NCBI RefSeq assembly: GCF_008801575.1
Contig: NZ_VZPL01000040.1
Coordinates: 1-42,838 of the forward strand
DNA from: Xanthomonas cissicola
GTDB taxonomy: Bacteria; Pseudomonadota; Gammaproteobacteria; Xanthomonadales; Xanthomonadaceae
DNA: 42,838 bases
Reading direction: 5' to 3'
Both the position numbers and the translations under genes were made by a program. Shown in pieces: positions 18,364 to 27,258 of this stretch (positions are counted from its first letter, which is position 1; every line of letters begins with the position of its first letter). The notes under the pieces were generated by a model. That model searched no databases. It was not told the origin of the DNA and saw nothing but the letters and a program-made list of their open reading frames with translations.

Positions 18364-19214
18364 CGGTTCCACTCTCCATCGAAGACGAACACAGCCGGGC
18401 CGGACATCACCACCTGCTCCTGGTCGCCGGGCCAACGAATGCGTAACTCGCCACCGGGCAAGGACACCTGCACATCGCGCTCGACACGGCCGCGCTGCAT
18501 CAACACCGCCGCAGCCGCACAGGCGCCACTTCCGCAGGCCAGCGTTTCGCCAACGCCGCGCTCGAACACGCGCAGGCGCACGTGCGCGGGGTCGACTACC
18601 TGCGCGAAACCCACATTGACCGAATCGGGAAACGCGGCGTTTTGCTGCAGCAGCGCGCCCACGCGTTCCACCGGCGCTGCATCGACGCGACCGACTTCGA
18701 CCACCGCGTGCGGGTTGCCCATCGACACCGCACCAAAGCGCACGGTCTCGCCGTGCACCGGCAGCGCATATTCGTCGCGTGCATGCGCAAACCCGGCCAG
18801 CGGAATCTGGGTGGGCTCGAACTGCGGGACGCCCATCGCCACCGCGTAACGGTCGCCGTCGAGGCGCTCGACCGCGTGCGCGGTCGCCGGACTGTCGATG
18901 ATGAAGCGCCCGCCCTGGGCGGTGCCGTCGCGCACCAGCCACGCGGCGACACAACGCGCGCCATTGCCGCATTGGCGCGCGGCCGAGCCATCGGAATTCC
19001 AGATGCCGTAGGCTGCCGCAGCGCCTTCGCTGCGCGGCGCCTCGATGGTCAGGATCTGATCACAGCCAACTCCGAAGTGGCGGTCGGCCAACTGCGCTGC
19101 CAGTGCGGCATCCGGTGGTGGCGTACCGTCGCGCAGGTCCAGCACCACGAAATCATTGCCGGCGCCATGCATTTTGGTGAAACGCAGACGCCCGCTGCGA
19201 CCGTCAGCGCTCAT
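18360..19214 (-). CDS. dapF: Diaminopimelate epimerase
   Basis: A 284-residue enzyme interconverting LL- and meso-diaminopimelate for lysine and peptidoglycan synthesis. The two catalytic cysteines are in QCGNGARC (Cys82) and ACGSGACA (Cys227), the two-base mechanism of the family. The start at 19212-19214 gives a 14-residue leader before the usual MHGAGNDFV. It overlaps the lptM-like lipoprotein gene by 11 bases and the DUF484 gene by 4, so lptM-dapF-DUF484 is likely one transcript. Confidence 0.97.
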   Translation of the reverse strand: MSADGRSGRLRFTKMHGAGNDFVVLDLRDGTPPPDAALAAQLADRHFGVGCDQILTIEAPRSEGAAAAYGIWNSDGSAARQCGNGARCVAAWLVRDGTAQGGRFIIDSPATAHAVERLDGDRYAVAMGVPQFEPTQIPLAGFAHARDEYALPVHGETVRFGAVSMGNPHAVVEVGRVDAAPVERVGALLQQNAAFPDSVNVGFAQVVDPAHVRLRVFERGVGETLACGSGACAAAAVLMQRGRVERDVQVSLPGGELRIRWPGDQEQVVMSGPAVFVFDGEWNR

Positions 19215-19452
19215 TGCCGCTGCTAGCGGGCTGGTCGGTGGTAGATGCAGGCTTGGTGTCGCCATCCACCGGCGCAGGCGTGGACTCGTCCAGCGGTTGC
19301 GACGCATCCGCCGGCTGCGGCACCGGCTGGGCTTCCACCGGCACCGGCTTCTGCGGCATCACCAGCGGGCCCTTGTTGCCGCAGGCGGCAAGCAGGACAA
19401 AGGTCGCACCAACCAGTGCGAGACGAACAGACGGTCGGGACATAATGCTCAT
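19204..19452 (-). CDS. lptM: LptM-like small lipoprotein
   Basis: A short lipoprotein of about 80 residues. The lipobox LLAAC is followed at once by [12 protein letters not shown], which corresponds to the CGxKGPL motif of LptM (YifL), a lipoprotein that helps the LptDE lipopolysaccharide translocon mature. The rest is a Pro/Ala/Ser-rich tail longer than in E. coli. Two ATGs (19450-19452 and 19441-19443) are possible starts; neither has a clear ribosome-binding site. Position directly ahead of dapF is the same as in E. coli. Confidence 0.8.
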   Translation of the reverse strand: MSIMSRPSVRLALVGATFVLLAACGNKGPLVMPQKPVPVEAQPVPQPADASQPLDESTPAPVDGDTKPASTTDQPASSGNER

Positions 19453-19508
19453 GGGCCGAAGTATAGCCAGAACACCGTTATGGCCGTGCGCTCGGTGGCC
19501 CGCTGCGT

Positions 19509-19907
19509 TCAGTGCGCGCCGGGCAGGGGGCGCGGCGGCGGCTCGGGGCGCAACCACAGCCAGATTGCTACCACGGCCATGCTGCCGATCGACAGGCACT
19601 TGACCCAGAACACCGGCACGCACCACAGCATGATCGCGGCGCAGACCGTCATGGTCAGCGTCGCCATCCACTTGGCCTTGCGGCTGACCGCACGGTAGGT
19701 CTGCCATTCCACGATCGCCGGACCGAAGCGCGGATGCGACAGCAGCCAGTTATGCAGGCGTTCGGAGCCATGCGAGGCCGCCCAGGCAGAGATCAGGATG
19801 AAGACCGTCGTCGGCAGCCCCGGGACGAAGATCCCGACGATGCCGGTAACCAGGCTGGCGTAGGCCAGCAACCACCAGGCCCAGCGGAATCGAGTCGGTC
19901 GCGTCAT
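19509..19907 (-). CDS. DUF454 (YbaN-like) inner-membrane protein
   Basis: A 132-residue membrane protein. The DUF454 signature is clear: GIVGIFVPGLPTTVFILISAWAASHGSERLHNWLLSHPRFGP, here from about residue 22. Membrane segments flank it at the N-terminus (WAWWLLAYASLVTGIVGIF) and at the C-terminus (about 80-118). The function of the family is unknown. The ATG at 19905-19907 is used; a TTG two codons earlier is also possible, and neither has a strong ribosome-binding site. A perfect spaced dyad lies 43 bases upstream of it. Confidence 0.88.
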   Translation of the reverse strand: MTRPTRFRWAWWLLAYASLVTGIVGIFVPGLPTTVFILISAWAASHGSERLHNWLLSHPRFGPAIVEWQTYRAVSRKAKWMATLTMTVCAAIMLWCVPVFWVKCLSIGSMAVVAIWLWLRPEPPPRPLPGAH

Positions 19908-19949
19908 GCGCAAATGATACGGCCAGCGCTGCGGTTTGGTGAGTCGGCC

Positions 19950-19975
19950 CTGCAGCGATGATTCTATCGCTGCAG
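19950..19975. promoter_or_regulatory. Perfect 10-bp spaced dyad upstream of the DUF454 gene
   Basis: CTGCAGCGAT and ATCGCTGCAG (19950-19959, 19966-19975) are perfect inverted repeats around a 6-base spacer. Lying 43 bases in front of the DUF454 gene, it could be a regulator site or a transcript hairpin. No U tract follows, so it is not a typical terminator. Confidence 0.4.
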
Positions 19976-20236
19976 AAGGGCGCGCTCTGCGCAGCGGGCG
20001 GCGTGCAGCGCGCGCTGGCCGCCAGATCTGCCGCGTCGCCCCACCGCGCTGCGGTCAGATACGCAGCCCCAGCCGCAGCGACGCCTGACTGCGATGCCCG
20101 GCTCGCTGCAGGACGAGGCAGCGAACGCACCACGCCGATAAGGAAAAACGAAGGCGGTGAGGCGGAAGATGGAAGACGCGCAAGCCGCTCGCATCCCAGC
20201 GAGCAGCCAGCTCCCGCCCAAGCCATCCGCTGTAAC

Positions 20237-20266
20237 GAATCCCGACTCCCGACTCCCCAATCCCGC
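20237..20266. repeat. GAATCCC repeat units at the 3' end of the S9 peptidase gene
   Basis: Tandem-like GAATCCCGACTCCC / GACTCCCCAATCCCG units sit just downstream of the minus-strand S9 peptidase stop. They share the GATTCCC/GACTCCC core with the repeat between hslV and hslU. Confidence 0.5.
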
Positions 20267-20274
20267 CCGTCCAG

Positions 20275-22383
20275 CTACTTCACGCCCAGCTGATCCAGCA
20301 CGAACGCATACGACTCGGCCAGCTCGCGGTAGCGGCGGAAGCGTCCGGATTTGCCGCCATGCCCGGCTTCCATATTGGTACGGAACACGATCGGCTGGGT
20401 GCCGGTGTTGTCGTCGCGCAGCTTGGCCACCCACTTGGCCGGCTCCCAGTACTGCACCTGCGAATCCCACAGGCCGGTGCCCACGAACAGCGCCGGGTAC
20501 GCCTGCTTGCGCACGTTGTCGTACGGCGAGTACGACAGCATGTACGCGTAATAGTCCTGGGTTTCCGGGTTGCCCCACTCGTCGTATTCGTTGGTGGTGA
20601 GCGGAATGCTGGCGTCGAGCATGGTGGTGACCACATCGACGAACGGCACCTGCGCGACCATCACGCGATAGTCCTGCGGCGCCATGTTGGCCACCGCGCC
20701 CATCAGCAGGCCGCCGGCGCTACCACCGGATGCGGCAACGCGGTCCTTGGCGGCGTACCCCTGGGCGACCAGACCGCGGGTGACATCGATAAAGTCATTG
20801 AAGGTGTTTTTCTTGTGCAGCAGCTTGCCATCGTCGTACCACTGGCGCCCCATTTCCTGGCCGCCGCGGATGTGCGCGATGGCATACACCACACCGCGGT
20901 CCAGCAGGCTGATCGCCGGCAGATTGAATGCCGGGTCCATCGACATGCCGTAACTGCCGTACGCATACTGAAACAGCGCTGCGCTGCCGTCCTTCTTGAA
21001 GCCCTTTTTGTACACCAGCGACACCGGCACCTTGACCCCGTCGCGCGCCGTCACCCACACGCGTTCGGTCACGTATTTGCTGGCGTCGTAGCCGATCACC
21101 GGTTGTTGCTTGAGCAACCTGCGCTCGCCGGTCTGCGTATTGAGCTCGTAGGTGGTCGCCGGCGTGGTCAACGAGGTGTAGCTGTAGCGCAGCCAGGCGG
21201 TATCCGGCTCGGAGTTGACGGATAGACCCATCGAATACGCCGGTTCATCGGCCTTGACGTACTCATGGCTGCCATCGCGCTTGAGCAAGCGCACACGCTC
21301 CAGTCCGCCGGAACGCTCTTCGATGGCGGTAAACCCATCGAACAATTCGAAGTCTTCGATGTAGACGTTGTCGTCGTGCGCCACCCAGTCGGTCCACTGC
21401 GTGCGTGTGGTCGCATCGGTGGGCGCAGTGACCAGCTTGAAGTTCCTGGCGTTGTCGGCATTGGTGCGAATCACCCAGCGGCCATCGAAATGCTCGGCGT
21501 GGTATTCCACATCGCGCTCGCGCCCGGCCAGCACCTTGAAGGCGTCCGGCTCGGCGGCCAGCGCATAGCGGGTTTCCGAAGAGACCGTGCTTTCCATCTC
21601 GATGGTGATGTACTTGTCGTCGCGCGTGCGGCCGATGCCCATGTAGAAGCTGTCGTCCTTCTCTTCGTACACCAGCACATCGTCCCTGGACGGCGTGCCC
21701 AGCAGGTGCTTTTTCACGCGCACGGTGAGCAGCGTTTCCGGATCGTTTTCGATATAGAACAGCGTCTTGTTGTCGTCGGCCCACACCACATTGGCCGAGA
21801 CGCCCTCCACCGTGTCCGGATAGAGTTCGCCGGTCTCCAGGTTCTTGAAGCGGATGGTGTATTGACGGCGGCCAACGGCATCGTCGGCCCAGGCGAGGAT
21901 GCGATTGTCCTGGCTCACCGCGGCATCGCCCACGCTGAAGTAGCCCTTGCCCTGCGCCATCTGGTTGACGTCGAGCAGGATCTGTTCCGGCGCCTCCATG
22001 CTGCCCTTGCGGCGCGCCTGGATCGGATAATCCTTGCCGGTTTCGAACCGCGTGTAATACCAATAGCCGCGCTCGCGATACGGCACGCTGGCATCGTCCT
22101 GCTTGATGCGCCCGACGATCTCGGTATACAGCGCTTCTTCCAGGGGTTTCAGCGGCGCCATCACCTTGTCGGTGTAGGCATTCTCGGCGTTGAGATACGC
22201 CAGCATCGCCTTGTCTTGGCGCTTGTCGTCGCGCAACCAGTAATAGTCGTCATTGCGGGTCGCGCCGAACGGCGCCTTGACCACATGCGGGTGCTTGGCA
22301 ACGTCTGGCGGCGACGGAAGGGCGGCGAAGGCAGGGACAGTGGTCATCAGGCTGGCGATCAGAACAGTGAGAACGGGCTTCAT
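20275..22383 (-). CDS. Exported S9A prolyl oligopeptidase / oligopeptidase B-like
   Basis: A 702-residue serine peptidase with a signal peptide (MKPVLTVLIASLMTTVPAFA). The N-terminal beta-propeller begins with WLRDDKRQDKAMLAYLNAEN, typical of oligopeptidase B and prolyl oligopeptidases. The C-terminal alpha/beta-hydrolase has the catalytic triad Ser555 (GGSAGG), Asp640 (GLWDSQV) and His675 (AGHGGKSG). The SYGMSMDPAF and HIRGGQEMGRQWYDDGK motifs favour the oligopeptidase B branch, which cuts after basic residues. Such peptidases are usually cytoplasmic, so the signal peptide points to a periplasmic or secreted form. The start at 22381-22383 is the one that yields the signal peptide. It is divergent from an aminotransferase gene across 109 bases. 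Confidence 0.93.
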   Translation of the reverse strand: MKPVLTVLIASLMTTVPAFAALPSPPDVAKHPHVVKAPFGATRNDDYYWLRDDKRQDKAMLAYLNAENAYTDKVMAPLKPLEEALYTEIVGRIKQDDASVPYRERGYWYYTRFETGKDYPIQARRKGSMEAPEQILLDVNQMAQGKGYFSVGDAAVSQDNRILAWADDAVGRRQYTIRFKNLETGELYPDTVEGVSANVVWADDNKTLFYIENDPETLLTVRVKKHLLGTPSRDDVLVYEEKDDSFYMGIGRTRDDKYITIEMESTVSSETRYALAAEPDAFKVLAGRERDVEYHAEHFDGRWVIRTNADNARNFKLVTAPTDATTRTQWTDWVAHDDNVYIEDFELFDGFTAIEERSGGLERVRLLKRDGSHEYVKADEPAYSMGLSVNSEPDTAWLRYSYTSLTTPATTYELNTQTGERRLLKQQPVIGYDASKYVTERVWVTARDGVKVPVSLVYKKGFKKDGSAALFQYAYGSYGMSMDPAFNLPAISLLDRGVVYAIAHIRGGQEMGRQWYDDGKLLHKKNTFNDFIDVTRGLVAQGYAAKDRVAASGGSAGGLLMGAVANMAPQDYRVMVAQVPFVDVVTTMLDASIPLTTNEYDEWGNPETQDYYAYMLSYSPYDNVRKQAYPALFVGTGLWDSQVQYWEPAKWVAKLRDDNTGTQPIVFRTNMEAGHGGKSGRFRRYRELAESYAFVLDQLGVK

Positions 22384-22492
22384 CAGATTGGGGTCCATTG
22401 GATGAACGCAATGCCATCCCAGCACCCGAGTGTGGAAGAGCCTTCTGTCGGGCGCCATGTGTCCTAGGTCATGCTGGTCTATCATCGAACCA

Positions 22493-23677
22493 ATGGATTC
22501 CACACTTCCGTACGCAGGCGGCTATAGCCGCCGCAGCCAGGACATCGCCCCGTTTCATGTCATGTCGCTGCTGGCGCGCGCCAATGCGCTCGAGCAGGCC
22601 GGCCACGACGTGATCCACCTGGAAATCGGCGAGCCCGATTTCACCACTGCCGCGCCCATCGTCGCTGCCGGCCAGGCGGCATTGGCGGCCGGCCACACCC
22701 GCTACACCGCCGCACGCGGGCTGCCGGCGCTGCGCGAGGCGATTGCCGGCTTCTATGCGCAACGCTACGCCTGCAACCTCGATCCGGAGCGGATCCTGGT
22801 GACACCCGGGGGGTCTGGCGCATTGCTGCTGGCCAGCAGCCTGCTGGTGGATCCGGGCAGGCATTGGTTGCTCGCCGACCCGGGCTACCCCTGCAACCGC
22901 CACTTTCTGCGCCTGGTCGAGGGCGCCGCGCAATTGGTCCCGGTCGGCCCGGACAGCGATTATCAGTTGACCCCTGCGCTGGTGGAGAGCGCCTGGAACG
23001 CCGACAGCGTGGGCGCCCTGGTGGCCTCGCCGGCAAACCCCACCGGCAGCGTGCTGTCGCGCACGCAACTGGCTGCGCTTTCGCAGGCGCTGCATGCGCG
23101 CGGCGGCCACCTGGTGGTGGACGAGATCTACCACGGCCTGACCTACGGTCTGGATGCGCACAGCGTGCTGGAAGTGGACGATGGCGCGTTCGTGCTGAAC
23201 AGTTTTTCCAAGTACTTCGGCATGACTGGGTGGCGGCTGGGCTGGCTGATCGCACCGCCCGACGCGGTGCCGGAATTGGAAAAGCTCGCGCAGAATCTGT
23301 ACATTAGCGCCTCGACAATTGCCCAGCACGCCGCACTGGCCTGCTTCACGCCCGAGAGCATCGCCCTCTTCGAAGCGCGCCGCGCCGAGTTCCAGCAGCG
23401 TCGCGATTACCTGCTGCCGGCCTTGCGTGCGCTGGGATTCGAGATCGCGGTCGAACCGCAAGGCGCGTTTTACTTGTATGCCGACATCAGCGGATTTTCA
23501 GATGATGCGCAGGCGTTTTGCGCGCATTTTCTGGAGACCGAACATGTTGCGTTTACGCCCGGCATCGACTTCGGCCACTACCGCGCCAATCAGCATGTAC
23601 GCATTGCCTACACGCAAAGCCTGCCACGCCTGGAACAGGCGGTAGAGCGAATTGCGCGTGGGTTGAAGCGGTTGTAG
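22493..23677 (+). CDS. PLP-dependent class I/II aminotransferase
   Basis: A 394-residue fold-type I aminotransferase. Motifs in order: HLEIGEPDFTTAAPI (about 42-56), the YTAARGLPALREAIA region, the cofactor-contacting ASPANPTGSV, DEIYHGLTYG and the Schiff-base lysine in NSFSKYFGMTGWRLGW, with the C-terminal Arg region RANQHVRIAY. The enzyme transfers an amino group to a 2-oxo acid; the overall pattern resembles aspartate/aromatic aminotransferases, but the substrate cannot be read from the sequence. No strong ribosome-binding site precedes the ATG at 22493-22495. Confidence 0.93.
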   Translation: MDSTLPYAGGYSRRSQDIAPFHVMSLLARANALEQAGHDVIHLEIGEPDFTTAAPIVAAGQAALAAGHTRYTAARGLPALREAIAGFYAQRYACNLDPERILVTPGGSGALLLASSLLVDPGRHWLLADPGYPCNRHFLRLVEGAAQLVPVGPDSDYQLTPALVESAWNADSVGALVASPANPTGSVLSRTQLAALSQALHARGGHLVVDEIYHGLTYGLDAHSVLEVDDGAFVLNSFSKYFGMTGWRLGWLIAPPDAVPELEKLAQNLYISASTIAQHAALACFTPESIALFEARRAEFQQRRDYLLPALRALGFEIAVEPQGAFYLYADISGFSDDAQAFCAHFLETEHVAFTPGIDFGHYRANQHVRIAYTQSLPRLEQAVERIARGLKRL

Positions 23678-23761
23678 ATCGACATTGCGTAGCCGCAAGT
23701 TAGCCCGCCAGCATCGCGCCCGGAACGCAGCATCGCTCGGCTGAAAGAGGGCGTACGACAA

Positions 23762-24307
23762 TCATCTAGGTGCGCCAGTGGGGCACTGCAACCGTTCGCT
23801 GCGATAGAACCGGTCGATTGCCGCGGTCGTGCGCAATGCAATCGTCGGCACGTCTACAGCCTTGATCGAACGCGACAGTTCCGCTCGTTTGCGAGGTTCA
23901 ACAATTGCAATATGGCGGAGCATTGCCCAGGTGACCTCATTCTTGGCGCCTTCCAGCGCACCGTAACGGTAAGGCTCGTACCAGCTTCGCCTCAGATAGC
24001 GGAGCACGCTGACGATGGTTGGAACATCCAGCACGATCACGCCGGTGGCAAGCGCCAGACGTGGCGCAAGACAGCCCAGGTAATTGCCGTCAATCACCCA
24101 ACGTTCCTGGGCGATTGCGGCGCAGTGAAGCGCCACGAAGTCCTGTCTGGGCCGAGGTATCCAGGCGGTATTGGGCAGGTGATGCAACTGGTCCAGATGC
24201 ACCGGCACGCAACCGCGCGCCTGCGCGATCGCCTGCGCCAGGGTCGACTTGCCGCTGTTGGAAAGTCCGAGAATGCAGATCCGTGGACCGAGATCATCCA
24301 GTTTCAT
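23762..24307 (-). CDS. Small P-loop NTPase, adenylate-kinase-like (FlaR/topology-modulation type)
   Basis: A 181-residue nucleotide-binding protein. The P-loop GLSNSGKST is at 14-22. The following VHLDQLHHLPNTAWIPRPRQDFVA and WVIDGNYLG are typical of a family of adenylate-kinase-like proteins once called topology-modulation or FlaR proteins. The biochemical role in this family is unclear. The start at 24305-24307 has GGAG seven bases upstream. It is convergent with the aminotransferase gene. Confidence 0.8.
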   Translation of the reverse strand: MKLDDLGPRICILGLSNSGKSTLAQAIAQARGCVPVHLDQLHHLPNTAWIPRPRQDFVALHCAAIAQERWVIDGNYLGCLAPRLALATGVIVLDVPTIVSVLRYLRRSWYEPYRYGALEGAKNEVTWAMLRHIAIVEPRKRAELSRSIKAVDVPTIALRTTAAIDRFYRSERLQCPTGAPR

Positions 24308-24415
24308 CGCGCCGCTCCAGACACCGGCAATACCCACCGGTCGCAAACGATCCGGCCCGCTGTGCACTGCCAGCGGGCCGGTATCGATCAACGCAGCGCA
24401 ACCGGCAATGATCGC

Positions 24416-26509
24416 TCAGTCGGCCAGCCGCTCCCACAGAAAGCTATACGCCAGCGCGGCCATATGCGCAGCCTGCGCATTATTGGCCGCGCCGCCGTGT
24501 CCGCCTTCGATGTTCTCGTAATAGGTGACGTCCTTGCCGGCCTCGATCATCTTGGCCGCCATCTTGCGCGCGTGGCCAGGATGCACGCGGTCGTCGCGCG
24601 TGGAGGTCAGGAAGATCACCGGTGGGTAAGTCTTCTTCGGGTCGAACAGGTGGTACGGCGAGAAGGCCTGGATGAACGTCCAGTCGTCGGTATCCGGGTT
24701 GCCGTATTCGGCCATCCACGAGGCGCCGGCCAGCAGGTGGCTGTAGCGCTTCATGTCCAGCAGCGGCACCTGCACCACCACCGCGCCGAACAGCTCCGGA
24801 TACTGGGTGAGCATGTTGCCGGTCATCAGGCCGCCATTGCTGCCGCCCTGCACGCCCAGATGCTTGGTCGAGGTGATCTTGCGCGCCACCAGATCCTTGG
24901 CCACTGCGGCCATGTCCTCGTAGGCCTTGTGGCGATTCTGCTTGAGCGCGGCCTGGTGCCAGCGCGGGCCGTATTCGCCACCGCCGCGGATATTGGCCAC
25001 CACGTAGACGCCGCCCTTCTCCAGCCAGGCGCGCCCCAGGCCACCGGAGTAATTGGGCGTCATCGAAATTTCGAAACCGCCGTAGCCGTACAGCAAGGTC
25101 GGCGCGCTGCCGTCGAGCTTCAGGGCCTTCGGGCGTACCAGGAAATACGGCACGCGGGTGCCGTCCTTGCTGGTGGCGAAGTGCTGCTCGATGGTGTCCT
25201 TGCCGGCATCGAAGAACGCCGGCATGGTCTTGAGCGGCTGCGGCGCAGCGCCCACGTCCACCCACGACAAGGTGGTGGGGGTCAGATAATCGGTGACGGT
25301 GAGCCACAGCGCGTCGCTGTCGTCGCTATCCACCGCGCCGACATCCACCGTACCGAAGCTCGGCGCACCGACAAACGCGCTCTTTTTCCAGCCATCGCGC
25401 GAGGGTGTGATCACGCTCAGACGGTTCTTGACGTCTTCCAGCACGTTCAATACCAGATGCGACTTGGTCCACGCCATGCCGGCCAGCGAGGTGGTGTCGG
25501 TGGGCTCGAACAACACATCGAAGTTGCGTTTGCCTGCCATGAAATCGTCGAAACGCGTGGCCAGCAAGGTGCCGGGCTTGTAGGTCTTGCCGCCGACCGT
25601 CCACGGTTCGCGCAGCTCCAGCGTCAGCCACTGGCGCTTGACCGACTTGCTGGCCGAATTGGGCACGTCCACCTTGACCAGCGTGCCGTCGGCACCCTTG
25701 AGATACAGCTCGTCGTTGTAGAAGGCCAGCGTGCGGCTGACGAAATCGCGCTCGAATCCGGGCGTGTCGTCATGCATGGCTGCGATGTACATATCGGTCG
25801 GCTTGCCTTCGTACACCACGGTCGCGGCAGTCAGTGGCGTGCCGCGCTTCCATTGCTTGGCGATGCGCGGGTAGCCGGAGCTGGTCATGCTGCCGGCGCC
25901 GAAGTCGGTGAACACGTAGACAGTGTCCCGGTCGATCCAGCCCAGCCCACCCTTGGACTCGGGACGGAAGAAGCCGTCCTTGACCCATTGCTTGCTGCCC
26001 AGATCGAACTCGCGCGTGACATCGGCATCGGCACCGCCGCGCGACAACGCGATCAGGCAACGCTGGTAGTCCGGGCGCAGGCAGTCGGCACCGTGCCACA
26101 CCCAGTTTTCGCCTTCGGCCTTGTTGAGCGCATCCAGGTCCAGCACCGTTTCCCACTTGGGCGTGGCCTTGCGGTACTCGTCCAGCGTGGTGCGCCGCCA
26201 CAGGCCGCGCTCGTGCTGCTTGTCCTTCCAGAAGTTGTAGTAGAACGCGCCGATCTTCTGGACGCCCGGAATCTTGGCGTCCGAATCCAGCACTTCGCGG
26301 ATGCTGGTTTCCATCTGCTTGAACGCCGGCGTGCTGGCCAGCCGCGCCTCGGTCTTGGCGTTCTGGGTCTTGACCCAATCCAGCGGCTTGGCGCCGGTGA
26401 CATCTTCCAGCCAGGCGTAGGGATCGTTGGACACGGGGGGTTCCTCTGCAGAGACGGCGCCAGCGGTGATCAGGCCGGCAACCAGGCAGATCGAGGCGAA
26501 CTTGGGCAT
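24416..26509 (-). CDS. Exported S9A prolyl oligopeptidase
   Basis: A 697-residue serine peptidase with a signal peptide (MPKFASICLVAGLITAGAVSAEEPP). The N-terminal propeller starts with DPYAWLEDVTGAKPLDWVKTQN. The catalytic Ser557 is in QGGSNGG, the Asp lies in the DD pair at about 639-640 (STRDDRVHP), and His671 is in EGGHGG. The motifs LYGYGGFEISMTPNY and ANIRGGGEYGPRWHQA are characteristic of prolyl endopeptidases of S9A. Like its neighbour at 20275-22383 it carries a signal peptide, suggesting action in the periplasm or outside. The start at 26507-26509 has GGAA six bases upstream. It differs substantially from the other S9 protein, so this is not a recent tandem duplication. Confidence 0.95.
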   Translation of the reverse strand: MPKFASICLVAGLITAGAVSAEEPPVSNDPYAWLEDVTGAKPLDWVKTQNAKTEARLASTPAFKQMETSIREVLDSDAKIPGVQKIGAFYYNFWKDKQHERGLWRRTTLDEYRKATPKWETVLDLDALNKAEGENWVWHGADCLRPDYQRCLIALSRGGADADVTREFDLGSKQWVKDGFFRPESKGGLGWIDRDTVYVFTDFGAGSMTSSGYPRIAKQWKRGTPLTAATVVYEGKPTDMYIAAMHDDTPGFERDFVSRTLAFYNDELYLKGADGTLVKVDVPNSASKSVKRQWLTLELREPWTVGGKTYKPGTLLATRFDDFMAGKRNFDVLFEPTDTTSLAGMAWTKSHLVLNVLEDVKNRLSVITPSRDGWKKSAFVGAPSFGTVDVGAVDSDDSDALWLTVTDYLTPTTLSWVDVGAAPQPLKTMPAFFDAGKDTIEQHFATSKDGTRVPYFLVRPKALKLDGSAPTLLYGYGGFEISMTPNYSGGLGRAWLEKGGVYVVANIRGGGEYGPRWHQAALKQNRHKAYEDMAAVAKDLVARKITSTKHLGVQGGSNGGLMTGNMLTQYPELFGAVVVQVPLLDMKRYSHLLAGASWMAEYGNPDTDDWTFIQAFSPYHLFDPKKTYPPVIFLTSTRDDRVHPGHARKMAAKMIEAGKDVTYYENIEGGHGGAANNAQAAHMAALAYSFLWERLAD

Positions 26510-26576
26510 GAATGTTTCCGGAAAAACGAATGCCCGGAACGTAGCACAGCGCCCCGTCGGCCAACCCTGCCGAAGG

Positions 26577-26888
26577 TCAGGCTGCGCGCGCCTGTGTCGC
26601 CGTACGCGAACCACTGCGCCGACGCTGGGCCTGCGGACCACGCCGCCGGGGCGCAACACGGCGCGCGCCACGCGGTGCCAACGAAGGCAGGGCAAACCGG
26701 TGCAGGCTCCACCACGCCAGCATCGGCATGCCGACCAGCCACAGCGGCAACCAGCCAATCCACTCGCTGCTGCCTCGCGCGGCCGGCCAGACCAGCACCA
26801 GGGCCAGCCCGGCCAGGGCGATCTGCCGCACCGGGCGCAGCACGCGCGGGTCGGGACGTTCGGAACGGGAAGCAGGACGATGCGACAT
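26577..26888 (-). CDS. Small membrane protein of unknown function
   Basis: A 103-residue protein with two hydrophobic segments (about 22-36 and 45-60) between highly basic ends; the C-terminal third is Arg/Ala-rich. It starts at the ATG at 26886-26888, with GGAG seven bases upstream, which supports it as a real gene. I do not recognise a family. It is 67 bases ahead of the S9 peptidase gene on the same strand. Confidence 0.6.
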   Translation of the reverse strand: MSHRPASRSERPDPRVLRPVRQIALAGLALVLVWPAARGSSEWIGWLPLWLVGMPMLAWWSLHRFALPSLAPRGARRVAPRRRGPQAQRRRSGSRTATQARAA

Positions 26889-27258
26889 GGCGGCACTCCG
26901 TGGCAGGAAGGATCACAACAGGCGCGCAGGATTGCCGCAGCCCATCTCACAGGCTGCGACCTTGATGCGGGGCATCGATCGGGGCGCCTGCTGGAGCGCG
27001 TCACAGGCTTGTAAGAGTGCTGCCGACCTGCGTCGGCGCCTGGCAACCCGCACGCAGGCGACACAGGATCGACGCCACGCGGCAGAGCGAGCCGGTCGCG
27101 CCGCCAGCGCCTGATCGGCGCCCGCCCGCCAGCCGGCCCCGGCCGCACGGCGTTCGCCACAGATCCCCCGGCTGCCGATGCCAGGCCCGACCGTTGACGC
27201 GAACTTGCCCCCTGCATGCGGTAGTGTGCTGCTCCGACTGCCTCCTTGTGATGTTGCG
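26889..27258. other. Gene-free divergent promoter interval
   Basis: This is a 370-base stretch between the minus-strand small membrane protein gene and the plus-strand lipocalin gene. No convincing coding frame, repeat or RNA is visible; it presumably contains both promoters. Confidence 0.5.

Larger units (their letters stand above)
19908..20274. other. Gene-free interval with dyad and repeat units
   Basis: This is a 367-base stretch between a minus-strand gene start and the end of the S9 peptidase gene. It holds the dyad at 19950-19975 and the GAATCCC repeat units at 20237-20266; no credible coding frame is seen. Confidence 0.5.

Noticed and set aside
23912..26965. A plus-strand open frame of about 1,000 codons
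   Set aside because: Antisense to the P-loop NTPase and S9 peptidase genes, with Arg/His-rich low-complexity product and no motif.
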